Assembly: GCA_011523615.1 (NCBI GenBank)
Contig: WTGJ01000027.1
Coordinates: 76,756-140,755, forward strand
Direction: 5' to 3'
Origin: Chloroflexota bacterium
GTDB lineage: Bacteria; Chloroflexota; Anaerolineae; Aggregatilineales; Phototrophicaceae
DNA: 64,000 nucleotides
Below the pieces are notes generated by a model. The model ran no database searches. It saw only the letters and a program-made list of their open reading frames with translations, and was not told the DNA's origin. The translations under genes were made by a program, and so were the position numbers. Positions within the stretch are counted from its first letter, which is position 1; the number at the start of each line of letters is the position of its first letter. This document shows positions 44,501-53,327 of this stretch, piece by piece.

Positions 44501-46621
44501 TCATTTGCGCGGCCGGTGATCGGCGATGAAGGCCTTCGGATCCACATAATCCCTCAACAGGCGGTCCTTGTTCCGGCCCGGCCAATCGTCTGGCCGAGTC
44601 TCCAGGCGATCGGTGGGGCTGAGATCGAAATGCAAGTGGGCGGGGACGGTGCCAAAGGCGTTGCCAATCTCGGCGATGGCATCACCCCGGCGGACCCTCT
44701 GCCCGACCTGAACCCTCATGCGCTGGACATGGGCGTAGCGGCTGTACATCACGAGGCCGCTGGGTTGCGACAGCGGGTCGTGTCGGATCACGATGACATT
44801 GCCAAATACCGGAATCGATGCCGCGTAAGTCACCACACCATGGGCACAAGAATGCACGAGCTGCCCCAGGTCGTCCTCCGCGCCGCGCCCCCAGTTGAGA
44901 TCGGCGCCGGTGTGAAATGCTTCGCGCGGCGTTCCGACAAAATACATTTTGCCGAAGGGGCTGGCATCCAACCAACCGCGGGGCCAGAGGCGGCTGCCCC
45001 GCCGCTCTTCCCCCGAACCGACCGGCGAATCGAAACCATCGGCCACACGAATGTGATTTACGGTATCTTCATCCTCAGTTTCTTGCTTTTCATTGGTTTT
45101 TTCATCGATCAAGCGTCGCCAACGCATGGCAGTGAAGGCGATCTCTTTTTTTTCTTCGCCGGTTACGTCGCTGAGGAACACGCTACCCACCCCGGCTTTG
45201 GCGGCGAAGGGAAAGACGCCCAGGGATTGCCATTGATTGCGCAGCTTGGATTGATCCAGATCGACCAATAACTCGCCATCGGAATGTTCCACGCCGCGGA
45301 TCAAATATCTGGCTTGGACTGTGCTCGCATGTCGGGTGGGGATGAAAGCGGCGATTTCATATTCACCGGCGTGTTTAATTTTCGGGCGCCATTGCGCCCA
45401 GTGGATGCTACCGGTTTTTCGCGTGGTCGCATATTCTACGCGCCAACCCCATTGGCTGAGGTAAGAACGCAATTCGGCATTTTCGGTGAAGCTGCCCGAT
45501 TCATAACCGGCGCTTTCCGGGTGGATGATCTGCTCTTCCACAAAATACGCGTCTTCCAATGGTTCTTCGTTCGCCCCTTCCGTGAATACGCGCCGGTCGA
45601 TGATGGCGTACACGTTGGGTTTTGCGACGCCATACCGCCACCAACTCAACCCGCTCGCCCCATGGCGATAGGTGGCCAGGGTGTAGGCTTCTTTCATGGT
45701 GAAAGCGGAAGCATCAGCCTGCAACACGGGGAAAATGGGCCGGCCAAACCGTTCCCAGACTTTGTAACAACTGGAAAGGGCGTCTTCGGGTGTATCGCGG
45801 AAGATTTGCCAGTAGACCTGAGGGTGGATGCTATCGATGAAGGGGAACCACTCATCGGGAAAGATGCTGCGGTAATGATGGGGGCGCGGATCGACCGACA
45901 TGCCGATATGAAACTCCGCTCCGAGGGCTTTTCGCAGGCGGAGCATGAAAGGGCGGACGTTTTCCTTCCCCCCTTGCCAGTAGTGGGTATAAGGTTCCAC
46001 ATCCAGAATCATCGATTTCACCCCCGGTCGCCGGCAGGCTTCGATGATGAGCTTCGTCTCTGCTTCAATTTCCAATCCGCGGGGGACGCACCAGGCATGA
46101 AACTCCATTTTTTGTTGGGTGAGAGTGGCCACCCAACGGTCGATGCTCTCCGGCCCATGGATGGCCAGATCGCTGTAATCGTACTTTCCCATCCAGTGGC
46201 TGCCGTCGCTCGTTTTGACGAATAGGTGACGGACGTTGGGCGTATGGCGCTCGATGTTGGCCAGCAGCTGTTTCAGCGAATTCTCCGGGAGGTTGCTGCC
46301 TTTCCAATACCAGTAGGCTACATTGCCGTCATAGGGGGTGGGCAGCGGAGTTTGCAGATTTCTCGGCTGATGATTGACTTCTTCAAAAGCGATCAATTTG
46401 GAATGCACCCACCCATGGGGGATGGCCACTCCTTCCACCCAGAGCCAATCCTGCTGCAAAGAGTCTGGAAAATAACGCACCAAATCCAAGGGACGCAGCC
46501 TGCCACGCACCGCATGATCCAAGCCTGGCCCTTCCCGCACATTCAAGTAGGCGCTGCGCAATTGCACGATGCCGGTGAAGCCCAGGCCCGCGCGATCTGG
46601 TTTGGGTACGGGGTTGCTCAT
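44501..46621 (-). CDS. Four-domain protein: SH3b, TIM-barrel hydrolase, golvesin-like and M23 peptidase
   Basis: This 706-residue protein has a bacterial SH3 domain (about 17-80, AYLNVREGPGLDHAVRGRL), a TIM-barrel glycosidase-like region (about 100-360, VKSMILDVEPYTHYWQ, FIDSIHPQVYWQIFRDTPEDAL) and a golvesin/xanthan-lyase-type beta domain (about 365-510, RVEYATTRKTGSIHWAQWRP). An M23 domain completes it, with FHTGADLNWG near 570, SRYAHVQ and AHLHFDLSP near 665, so HxxxD and HxH are intact. All four point to cell-wall or glycan binding and hydrolysis. No N-terminal signal peptide is visible, so export must be atypical or substrate intracellular. It follows selD by 18 bp. Confidence 0.82.
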   Translation of the reverse strand: MSNPVPKPDRAGLGFTGIVQLRSAYLNVREGPGLDHAVRGRLRPLDLVRYFPDSLQQDWLWVEGVAIPHGWVHSKLIAFEEVNHQPRNLQTPLPTPYDGNVAYWYWKGSNLPENSLKQLLANIERHTPNVRHLFVKTSDGSHWMGKYDYSDLAIHGPESIDRWVATLTQQKMEFHAWCVPRGLEIEAETKLIIEACRRPGVKSMILDVEPYTHYWQGGKENVRPFMLRLRKALGAEFHIGMSVDPRPHHYRSIFPDEWFPFIDSIHPQVYWQIFRDTPEDALSSCYKVWERFGRPIFPVLQADASAFTMKEAYTLATYRHGASGLSWWRYGVAKPNVYAIIDRRVFTEGANEEPLEDAYFVEEQIIHPESAGYESGSFTENAELRSYLSQWGWRVEYATTRKTGSIHWAQWRPKIKHAGEYEIAAFIPTRHASTVQARYLIRGVEHSDGELLVDLDQSKLRNQWQSLGVFPFAAKAGVGSVFLSDVTGEEKKEIAFTAMRWRRLIDEKTNEKQETEDEDTVNHIRVADGFDSPVGSGEERRGSRLWPRGWLDASPFGKMYFVGTPREAFHTGADLNWGRGAEDDLGQLVHSCAHGVVTYAASIPVFGNVIVIRHDPLSQPSGLVMYSRYAHVQRMRVQVGQRVRRGDAIAEIGNAFGTVPAHLHFDLSPTDRLETRPDDWPGRNKDRLLRDYVDPKAFIADHRPRK

Positions 46622-46639
46622 CGATGGGAAAGGGTCATT

Positions 46640-47698
46640 TCAGTGAAAGTGCAGGCAACCATGCCCCTTGGATACGGCACCGACGATCCAGGCTTGTTGA
46701 CCGGAACGCATCATCTGTTCTACGTATGGCTGTGATTCCTGGGCGGGCAAAGCAATGAGCAAACCTCCGGAAGTTTGGGGATCATAGAGCAAGTCATGAT
46801 GGTGGGAAGAGATGGCCAGCGGCAGGAATACTTTCTGTCCGTAATACTCACGGTTGCGCGCGATGCCGCCGGGCAGATGTCCTGCCGAAGCGCATGATTC
46901 CGCATCAGGCAACCAGGGCAGCGCGCTGAGATCGAAGTGAAAATCCACCGCTTCATTCTTCAGCATCTCCAGCGCATGGCCGACGAGGCCGTACCCGGTG
47001 ATATCCGTCATCGCACAGGCTTGAAATTGCTGCGCCAATTTTGAGGCGGTGTCATTCAATCGGCGCATGCTCGCCACCGTGGCGGCGAGCGCTTCTGACG
47101 AGCAGGCATCGAATTGGGCGGCGGTCGTGATGACGCCGGTGCCCAGCGCTTTGGTCAGGACCAGCGCATCGCCCTCCTTCGCCCCTTCTTTCGCCAAAAT
47201 CTGTTGGGGGTGGATCAAACCGAAGGCGGCCAGGCCATATTTGGGTTCTTCATCGACGACCGAATGCCCACCCGCCAACACCGCCCCCGCCGCGCGAACG
47301 GCCTCTGCGCCCCCGCGCAATACTTCGGTCAACAAGGAATGCGGCAGGCCCTCTGGCCAAGCGACCAGATTGATGGCAAACAGCGGCTGACCGCCCATGG
47401 CATATACATCGCTCAAGGCGTTGGCGGCGGCGATGGCGCCAAACGCGCGCGCATCATCCACAATCGGGGGGAAGAAATCCATCGTGGCGATGACGGCCTG
47501 CTCCTCATTGAGCTGGTAGACGGCAGCATCGTCTGGCGCCTCCAGGCCGATCAACAACTGCGGATGATCCGCCGCCGGAAAGAAATTGCGCAGTGGACGC
47601 AAAACTTGCGCCAGGTCCTCCGGACCGATCTTAGAGGCTCAACCCGCGCAATTGGCCAGCGAAGTCAATCGTGGCAGCATGGAAGGCGTTGTGGACAT
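46640..47698 (-). CDS. selD: Selenide, water dikinase containing selenocysteine
   Basis: SelD makes selenophosphate, the Se donor for Sec and 2-selenouridine. The full gene runs from the ATG at 47698 through an in-frame UGA (47639-47641) to 46640, 352 codons. The N-terminus reads MSTTPSMLPRLTSLANCAG-U-ASKIGPEDLAQVL; in other SelD proteins this is the LT....GAG(C/U)..K block, so UGA is exactly at the catalytic Cys17 position of E. coli SelD, and the Lys three residues later is present. The rest has DDAAVYQL, TMDFFPPIVDDARAFGAIAAANALSDVYAMGG, GGHSV, TKALGTGV and TSGGLLIALP. Conventional gene calling starts at a TTG at 47602 and loses the active site. A SECIS-like hairpin follows the UGA. Confidence 0.92.
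47614..47638 (-). promoter_or_regulatory. SECIS-like hairpin after the selD UGA
   Basis: GGTCC-GGA-GGACC (47614-47626, minus strand) makes a 5-bp stem with a 3-nt apical loop starting with G, 17 nt after the UGA. Bacterial SECIS elements usually have a small loop with an early G about 16-37 nt after the UGA, so this fits. Confidence 0.65.
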
Positions 47699-47724
47699 GA
47701 GACAGCTCTTTTCATTTGCGCTTC

Positions 47725-47753
47725 AGTATAAGGATGCGCGGGGGCTGGGGCAA
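47725..47753 (-). promoter_or_regulatory. Predicted selD promoter
   Basis: On the minus strand, TTGCCC (47748-47753), a 17-nt spacer and TATACT (47725-47730) lie about 27 nt before the ATG at 47698, consistent with the upstream start and not with a start at 47602. Confidence 0.55.
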
Positions 47754-47773
47754 GCAAGTGGGACGTTTTGCCT

Positions 47774-47802
47774 TGAACCGAAGCGGCATTTTGGCTATCA
47801 TA
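47774..47802 (+). promoter_or_regulatory. Promoter of tRNA-Pro
   Basis: TTGAAC (47774-47779), 17-nt spacer, TATCAT (47797-47802); the transcription start would be about 6-8 nt before the mature tRNA at 47816. Confidence 0.65.
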
Positions 47803-47815
47803 CGGGCCAGTTTTC

Positions 47816-47890
47816 GGGGTGTGGCGCAGCCCGGATAGCGCGCTTGCATGGGGTGCAAGAGGTCCCGGGTTCGAATCCCGGCACCCCGAT
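47816..47890 (+). tRNA. tRNA-Pro (anticodon GGG)
   Basis: Acceptor CGGGGTG pairs with CACCCCG; the D-arm is GCGC/GCGC; the anticodon arm is CTTGC-ATGGGGT-GCAAG with anticodon GGG; the T-arm is CCGGG-TTCGAAT-CCCGG. The discriminator is A. The C1:G72 pair is characteristic of bacterial tRNA-Pro. CCA is not encoded. Confidence 0.95.
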
Positions 47891-47950
47891 TGGCTAATTT
47901 CCAACACAATCCATCACGGATTGGATCATTCTTAGGGAATTCCACTGTTT

Positions 47951-47978
47951 TTTACTTGGCGAGGATTTCGGTTATAAT
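47951..47978 (+). promoter_or_regulatory. Promoter of the peptide-type ABC importer
   Basis: TTTACT (47951-47956), 16-nt spacer and a perfect TATAAT (47973-47978) lie about 60 nt before the start at 48039. Confidence 0.55.
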
Positions 47979-48038
47979 GCCTGCAACGTGCCGATGCACG
48001 TCTCCATTGGGAAGAAGATGAAACAAGTAAGGGAGTGA

Positions 48039-49838
48039 ATGATGAAAATGAACAGCAATTGGCTCTTTCGGGGGGTGCTTTTGGCGCTAATGACCTTATT
48101 GGCCCTCCCGATCGCCGCTCAAGATGATATGGGCGGCATGGGCGGAGTGGTCCGCGAAGGGAATTGGGGCGGTGATCCCAATACCTTCAATGGCACATTG
48201 TCGAATGACAGTGTTTCCGCTCTAGTCATCAATCGGCAGGATATCGATTTCATCGCCATCGATCCGGAGACGGAAACCCCGGCACCGGGTGGGCGACGAG
48301 GCATGGCCGCCAGCTGGGAATATGATGAAACCGGCACCGTGTTGACCATCCACCTGCGCGATGACATCTTTTGGAGTGACGGCACCCCGATCACCTCAGC
48401 GGATTACGTCTATTCCACCGATTCCATCCGCAGTGGAGACACGCCTTCAACGCGAGCTTCCATGTTCCTGGAAAGTGGTGGCTCCATTCAAACCATCGAA
48501 GCGCCGGATGACAAAACCCTCGTCATCACGCTGGGCGTGGATTCCGATGAAGACGGCGTCCTTGAACCCAACTGTGCCGCTTTGATCAGTGACGTCGTCC
48601 AGGGCTTCACCGGCATCATCCCCGCTCATGCCTGGCAGGAGGCCATCGGTGAAGACTTCGCGCTGATGGCGGATCACGAATACAATCAAGCGCCGCCGGT
48701 CTCCGCCGGCCCCTTCATGTTCAGCGAATTCCGACCCGGCGAGCAAGTCACGATGGTCGCCAACCAGAGCTTCTCCGATGCCCTCATGGGTTACGTCAAT
48801 CCTTCGGCCTGGGTCTTGCAGACGGTAGCCGATCACGACACCGAAGTGGATCGCTTCCTGGCGGGTGATTTCGCCATCGTTTCGCCGCCGCAAGCGCGCA
48901 ACCAGGAACTGCGCGATAATCCAGATCTGCAAATCTTCGAGACCACGGCAACCGGTGTGACCATGTTGATGTTCAACCTGGCCGATCCCACCAACCCGCA
49001 GAACGGTCTGGATGAAGATGGCAATCACATCGATCAGGGTTTCCACCCTTTGTTCGGTGACTTGCGCGTGCGTCAGGCGATCGCCATGGCCACCGATAAA
49101 GATGCGATCATCGAGGGTGTCTTGCAAGGCGAAGGGCTCGCCGCCCATGCCAACACCTTCCCGCGCTCCTGGGCTTACCCCCCCGATCTGGAAGGTTATC
49201 CTTACGACCCGGATGGCGCGTTGGCTTTGCTCAATGAAGCAGGTTGGGCGGACGCAGATGGCGATGGCATCCTGGAAGCGACCGCGGATAATGAATTCGT
49301 ACCCGCCGAAGAAAATGATGGCGATTATGAATTCCGCTTCCGCCTGGCGACGAACGCCGGCAATCCGGCCCGCGAACAAATCGGGCAGATCACGGTCGAT
49401 CAGCTGGGCGAAATCGGCATCATCGTCGAGTTCGAAGCGATTGATTTCGGCACCCTGGTGGGCGAAATTGTCGGCCAGGAATTCGACGCCATCATCGTCG
49501 GTGCGGGCAACGGCCTGGAGCCGGATGGCTCGCTGAATGCCTGGTATGGCCCCGGCGCAGACGTTGTAGGATCAGGTTTGAACGCAGTCAGCTTCTACAC
49601 GCCGCGGTTCGATGAACTGCTCACCGCAGGACGCACGGTAGAAGGTTGTGACCAGGCGGCTCGGGCAGAGATCTACAGCGAAGCCTATGAAATCCTCGCT
49701 CATGATCTGCCCTGGCTGACGTACTACAACGCCGTCGTCGTTTGGGCGGCGAACCCCAATGTGGAAGGCTGGGATCCATTCGCCTTCAACGCCCGCTGGA
49801 ACATGGATGCCTGGAACATCATCACTGCTGAATCCTAA
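48039..49838 (+). CDS. ABC transporter family 5 substrate-binding protein
   Basis: This 599-residue protein has a signal peptide (MMKMNSNWLFRGVLLALMTLLALPIAAQDD) and the SBP_bac_5 fold: LTIHLRDDIFWSDGTPITSADYVYS, AGPFMFSEFRPGEQVTMVANQ, FGDLRVRQAIAMATDKDAIIEGVLQGEG, GYPYDPDGALALLNEAGW. It would bind oligopeptides, or occasionally sugars or nickel, outside the membrane. GGGAG lies 5 nt before the ATG at 48039. Two permeases follow, but a GC-rich hairpin separates them, consistent with the usual excess of binding protein over permease. Confidence 0.92.
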   Translation: MMKMNSNWLFRGVLLALMTLLALPIAAQDDMGGMGGVVREGNWGGDPNTFNGTLSNDSVSALVINRQDIDFIAIDPETETPAPGGRRGMAASWEYDETGTVLTIHLRDDIFWSDGTPITSADYVYSTDSIRSGDTPSTRASMFLESGGSIQTIEAPDDKTLVITLGVDSDEDGVLEPNCAALISDVVQGFTGIIPAHAWQEAIGEDFALMADHEYNQAPPVSAGPFMFSEFRPGEQVTMVANQSFSDALMGYVNPSAWVLQTVADHDTEVDRFLAGDFAIVSPPQARNQELRDNPDLQIFETTATGVTMLMFNLADPTNPQNGLDEDGNHIDQGFHPLFGDLRVRQAIAMATDKDAIIEGVLQGEGLAAHANTFPRSWAYPPDLEGYPYDPDGALALLNEAGWADADGDGILEATADNEFVPAEENDGDYEFRFRLATNAGNPAREQIGQITVDQLGEIGIIVEFEAIDFGTLVGEIVGQEFDAIIVGAGNGLEPDGSLNAWYGPGADVVGSGLNAVSFYTPRFDELLTAGRTVEGCDQAARAEIYSEAYEILAHDLPWLTYYNAVVVWAANPNVEGWDPFAFNARWNMDAWNIITAES

Positions 49839-49852
49839 ACTCTAGATTCCAA

Positions 49853-49883
49853 AGAGGGCGCCCGAAATCACCGGGCGTCCTCT
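49853..49883 (+). terminator. Hairpin between binding-protein and permease genes
   Basis: AGAGG-G-CGCCCG pairs with CGGGCG-T-CCTCT around a 6-nt loop, 15 bp after the stop of the binding protein. The following tract is T-poor, so it is more likely a partial terminator or an mRNA 3'-end stabiliser than a strong stop. Confidence 0.6.
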
Positions 49884-49913
49884 ATTGATTCATGATTGGC
49901 TTCGGGGGGAGCC

Positions 49914-51053
49914 ATGACGCGCTACATCATCCGCCGTCTGATCCAGGCCATTCCCAACTTTTTCGGGATCACGATCCTCGTCTTCATCATCATGAGTTTG
50001 GTGCCCGGCGGTTTTGTGGAACTGCTGTATTTTGGTGATCCGGATGTAACCCCCGAAGACAAAGAACGCCTGGAAGATGCGCTGGGTTTGAACGACCCGC
50101 TGCCTTTGCAGTACCTCCGCTGGTTGATCGGCGATGATTGGCAAGTGGTGGAGCGAAGAGCGCCCTTTGCCCGAGAGTCGTTTCCCTGGCTCCAGCTGCT
50201 CAACGATGGCGTCATCCAAAGAGCGTATGACGGTGCGGTGGATGAGATCCATGGCAACGCAAAGGGCATCCTGCGGGGCGATTTCGGCCGCTCGTTCAAG
50301 ACCAACCGCGATGCCCTCAAGTTGGTGGTGGATCTGTTACCGGCTACCCTCGAACTCGGCGTCGCTTCCTTGCTCTTCGGCCTGGTGACGGGCATCCCCG
50401 TCGGCATCATCGCCGCCATTTACAAAAACGGTTGGTTCGATAACTCATCGCGCGTATTGGCGGTATTCCTGAATTCCATTCCGAATTTTTGGTTGGGTTT
50501 GATTTTCTTGTATGTCTTCGCCTTCTCGCTCGGTCTACTGCCGACCGGTGACCGGTATGACATCGGCGAACGAGCCGAAGCGATTCTGCAAGCGGGTGGT
50601 GATTCGAGCCACATCCCCATCCCACCCATCTGGACTCGTCTGGAGTATCTGTTGTTGCCGGTGATTGTCCTGGGCGCGGCGGGGCTGGCGGGTAATTCGC
50701 GGCTGATGCGTTCCACCATGCTCGATACCATCCACCAGGATTACATCCGCACCGCCCGCGCCAAGGGTTTGCCCTTGCGCGTCATCTGGTTCAAGCACGG
50801 GGTGCGCAATGCGCTCATCCCCATCGCGGTCGGTTTGGGCCCGGGCATCGCATTCATCTGGGGCGGCGCGCCGGTCACGGAAGCGGTCTTCACCTGGCCG
50901 GGAATCGGCCGCCTTTCGATCATCGCCCTGGGCCAACGGGATTTCCCCATCGTTCTGACCGTGATGGTTTTGTCTGCGATCGCCACGATAGTGGGCTTCC
51001 TGCTGAGTGATATCTTCGTCGCTATGCTGGATCCCCGGGTACGTTTCGATTGA
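49914..51053 (+). CDS. Peptide ABC transporter permease (DppB/OppB-like)
   Basis: The ATG at 49914 follows GGGGGGAGCC. The 379-residue membrane protein starts MTRYIIRRLIQAIPNFFGITILVFIIMSLVPGG, the DppB N-terminus. It has the EAA-type loop region RTARAKGLPLRVIWFKHGVRNALIPIAVGLG and ends with LLSDIFVAMLDPRVRFD. A loop of about 110 residues after TM1 (residues 40-150) is longer than in E. coli DppB but common in Chloroflexota-type transporters. Its stop overlaps the next gene's TTG by 4 bp. Confidence 0.92.
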   Translation: MTRYIIRRLIQAIPNFFGITILVFIIMSLVPGGFVELLYFGDPDVTPEDKERLEDALGLNDPLPLQYLRWLIGDDWQVVERRAPFARESFPWLQLLNDGVIQRAYDGAVDEIHGNAKGILRGDFGRSFKTNRDALKLVVDLLPATLELGVASLLFGLVTGIPVGIIAAIYKNGWFDNSSRVLAVFLNSIPNFWLGLIFLYVFAFSLGLLPTGDRYDIGERAEAILQAGGDSSHIPIPPIWTRLEYLLLPVIVLGAAGLAGNSRLMRSTMLDTIHQDYIRTARAKGLPLRVIWFKHGVRNALIPIAVGLGPGIAFIWGGAPVTEAVFTWPGIGRLSIIALGQRDFPIVLTVMVLSAIATIVGFLLSDIFVAMLDPRVRFD

Positions 51054-52807
51054 GTGCCGCACGGGTGATGCAACCTGAAGTTGCGGGGCGGAAAGCACCG
51101 CTTGAGTTGCGTCTGGCTGGCCTGCCAGCGTTCCTGATTGACCGCATCAGCTTGGCTTTCGCTTTGGGGTTGATCTGGACCTTGCTGTTCATCCCGTGGT
51201 TTGTGGTGCCGCAGCGTTTTGCTGTCTTTGGCATGGATTTGTTGTATCGGCGCAGTTGGATTGGCGGCTCCAATCTGCCGCAACGGGGCCTGGCATCGCT
51301 GGATCGCATCATCGGGCAGATGAAAGGCGGCGAGCTGATGTGGGTGCTGCTGGCCGCCCTCATCGCGGCTGCTTTTGCCGCGCTCGCCGTGTTGAAGCCC
51401 CAATGGAGCCGGTCGCTATCCTTCGGCACTGCCGGCGGCGGTTTCATCGGCCTGGCGTATTATGCCACTTTCGCACCGGATTTACTGTGGTATGGCGCCG
51501 CGGTCTTGCTCTTCATCTCCAGCGTCATGATCTTGATGAATGTGGAACGAGGCGAAATTGAAGGAGTCTCAGATCGAATCCGGCGTGTGTTGCACCTACC
51601 GATCTTGAATCTCCTCGTCTATCTGTTGAGTTTGCCCATCATCTGGCGAAGTACGGAGCGCTACGAAGTGCGGCAGGCACGCATCTGGACCAGCGCCTCG
51701 ATCCTATTGAGTGTGCTGCTCATCCCGCTGCATTTTGCCCTGGCAGAAATCGCCATCCCGACGAATGTGACGACTTATGGCGTGGGCTACTTTGTGGGCC
51801 TGTTCATCAGCATCATCCTGATCGGGCAAGTGGCGGTCAGCCGGGTGGTGATGGAAGAAGCGGCGGATGTCGGCGAACCCTTGCTCAAAAAAGCGCTGCG
51901 TCGGATCCGGCGGGATCGCCTGACTGTGCTTTCGCTGGCGGTGATGCTCCTCATCTTGTTGATCTCGCTGCATACCGCATTCATGACCGAACGCTTGATG
52001 GGGGTGACCTATTTCACCAGCGACCCGGAACGCACTTTTCAGCCGATCCCCTTCGCCTGTGGTACGAATGCCATCATCGACGAAAACGGTCGGGTGGCCG
52101 AAGAGCCCTGTCGTGAGGCCCACCCGGACTGGCAGAAACACATCCTGGGTACCGACGATCTGGGGCGAGATCATCTGGCCCGACTGTTGTATGCCGGCCA
52201 GATTTCGCTCTCCATCGGCATCAGCGCGGCCTTTCTTTCCTTCACCATCGGCATCGCCCTGGGTGTGGTGACTGGTTTTTACGCCGGCTTGATTGATGAC
52301 GCCGTCAATTGGGTGATCGTTACCTTGAATGCGATTCCGGGGCTGTATTTGCTCTTGATCATTCAGGGTTTGTTGAACACTGGACCGATCACGTTCATCG
52401 CCGTGCTGGGGTTGATCAGTTGGACGGGCACCACTCGTTTGGTCAGGGGGGGGACGCTTTCCCTCCGCGAGCAGGAATATGTGTTATCGGCGCGGGCATC
52501 GGGCGCTTCGGATGTGCGCATCATGTTCCTGCATATCGTGCCCAATTACTTGTCGGTGATCATCATTACGCTGATGTTTGCCATCGGCGGATTCATTTTG
52601 GTGGAAGCCGCGCTGAGCTTCTTGAATTTCGGCATCCCACCGGAAACGCCTACGTGGGGCAATATGTTGACCAATGCGCGGACATTTTTCCGCAACAAAT
52701 TTGACTTGTTGCTCTTCCCTGGTTTGATGATCATCATCACTGTGTTGTGTTTGTACTTGATTGGCGATGGCCTGCGAGACGCGTTTGACCCGACCTCGCG
52801 CGATTAA
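51050..52807 (+). CDS. Peptide ABC transporter permease (DppC-like) with extra N-terminal membrane domain
   Basis: The 585-residue protein has a C-terminal half (about 280-585) that is a normal DppC: RRDRLTVLSLAVMLL, HILGTDDLGRDHLARLLYAGQISLSIG, the EAA loop YVLSARASGASDVRIMFLHIVPNYLSVII, and GGFILVEAALSFLNFGIPPETPTWGNML. The first 275 residues are an additional region with about six or seven hydrophobic helices and no match I recognise. Typical DppC is about 300 residues. The TTG start overlaps the dppB-like stop; ATG at 51068 is an alternative. No ATPase subunits follow. Confidence 0.88.
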   Translation: MSAARVMQPEVAGRKAPLELRLAGLPAFLIDRISLAFALGLIWTLLFIPWFVVPQRFAVFGMDLLYRRSWIGGSNLPQRGLASLDRIIGQMKGGELMWVLLAALIAAAFAALAVLKPQWSRSLSFGTAGGGFIGLAYYATFAPDLLWYGAAVLLFISSVMILMNVERGEIEGVSDRIRRVLHLPILNLLVYLLSLPIIWRSTERYEVRQARIWTSASILLSVLLIPLHFALAEIAIPTNVTTYGVGYFVGLFISIILIGQVAVSRVVMEEAADVGEPLLKKALRRIRRDRLTVLSLAVMLLILLISLHTAFMTERLMGVTYFTSDPERTFQPIPFACGTNAIIDENGRVAEEPCREAHPDWQKHILGTDDLGRDHLARLLYAGQISLSIGISAAFLSFTIGIALGVVTGFYAGLIDDAVNWVIVTLNAIPGLYLLLIIQGLLNTGPITFIAVLGLISWTGTTRLVRGGTLSLREQEYVLSARASGASDVRIMFLHIVPNYLSVIIITLMFAIGGFILVEAALSFLNFGIPPETPTWGNMLTNARTFFRNKFDLLLFPGLMIIITVLCLYLIGDGLRDAFDPTSRD

Positions 52808-52820
52808 AGCTGCGCAACGA

Positions 52821-53153
52821 TCAGAATAAGCCCCAATCTTGCGCGACGCCCTCTTCCATCATGCTGGGATCCCACATGGTCATGCCCATTTCGATGGTAG
52901 CCGGTTGGCCGAGATATTCCTGCGCGGTGCGGCGCGTCTGTTCCAGCAACTGGGGAGCATAAGGGCAAAAGGGCGTCGTCATGATCATGACGACGTGAAC
53001 GCCGGCATCATGAATGTCAATTTCGCGGACGAGCCCGAGTTCGATGATATTCATGCCAATTTCTGGGTCGATCACGGCGCGAAGCGCATCGCGTACCCCT
53101 GCCTCGTCTTTGGCATCTGCTCCATTTTGAGCATTGTTTTCTTGCTCGCTCAT
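52821..53153 (-). CDS. sufT: MIP18/DUF59 iron-sulfur assembly factor (SufT-like)
   Basis: From the ATG at 53153, preceded by AGGGG, the product is 110 residues. It is a single MIP18 domain: RDALRAVIDPEIGMNIIELGLVREIDI, VMIMTTPFCPYAPQLLEQ (the conserved Cys in TTPFCP), and MGMTMWDPSMMEEGVAQDWGLF. SufT helps mature Fe-S proteins under high demand. It is divergent from the sufCBD operon, across a 174-bp region, which supports the assignment by context. Confidence 0.85.
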   Translation of the reverse strand: MSEQENNAQNGADAKDEAGVRDALRAVIDPEIGMNIIELGLVREIDIHDAGVHVVMIMTTPFCPYAPQLLEQTRRTAQEYLGQPATIEMGMTMWDPSMMEEGVAQDWGLF

Positions 53154-53230
53154 CAGAACCCCTGCTTTCGGCTCAGAATGTCTACCCATATTAACACAGC
53201 GGAAACCAGCGGTCAACCTGGCCGGGCATA

Positions 53231-53259
53231 TTGACGTTCCCCCTGCTGCTCGCTATAAT
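53231..53259 (+). promoter_or_regulatory. Promoter of the suf operon
   Basis: TTGACG (53231-53236), exactly 17 nt, and a perfect TATAAT (53254-53259). This is the best sigma-70-type promoter in the window, with a 60-70-nt leader before sufC. No obvious IscR or SufR operator is seen. Confidence 0.75.
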
Positions 53260-53327
53260 TCTGAGGAGGTTGGGGGCCTGCGTTACCCCACATCGTGGAT
53301 GCATTGAATAGGGAGAAAAGGTTTCGC

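Noticed and set aside
44225-45271. Plus-strand frame beginning with a hydrophobic segment
   Set aside because: Most of it is antisense to the four-domain hydrolase and it lacks a ribosome site; only the first part lies in the intergenic gap.
47599-47645. selD as a frameshifted or truncated pseudogene
   Set aside because: The frame is continuous except for one UGA at the known Sec position, followed by a SECIS-like hairpin and preceded by a promoter and conserved N-terminus.
47908-47924. Hairpin CAATCC/GGATTG after tRNA-Pro as a terminator
   Set aside because: The stem is short and the following tract is T-poor; too weak to claim.
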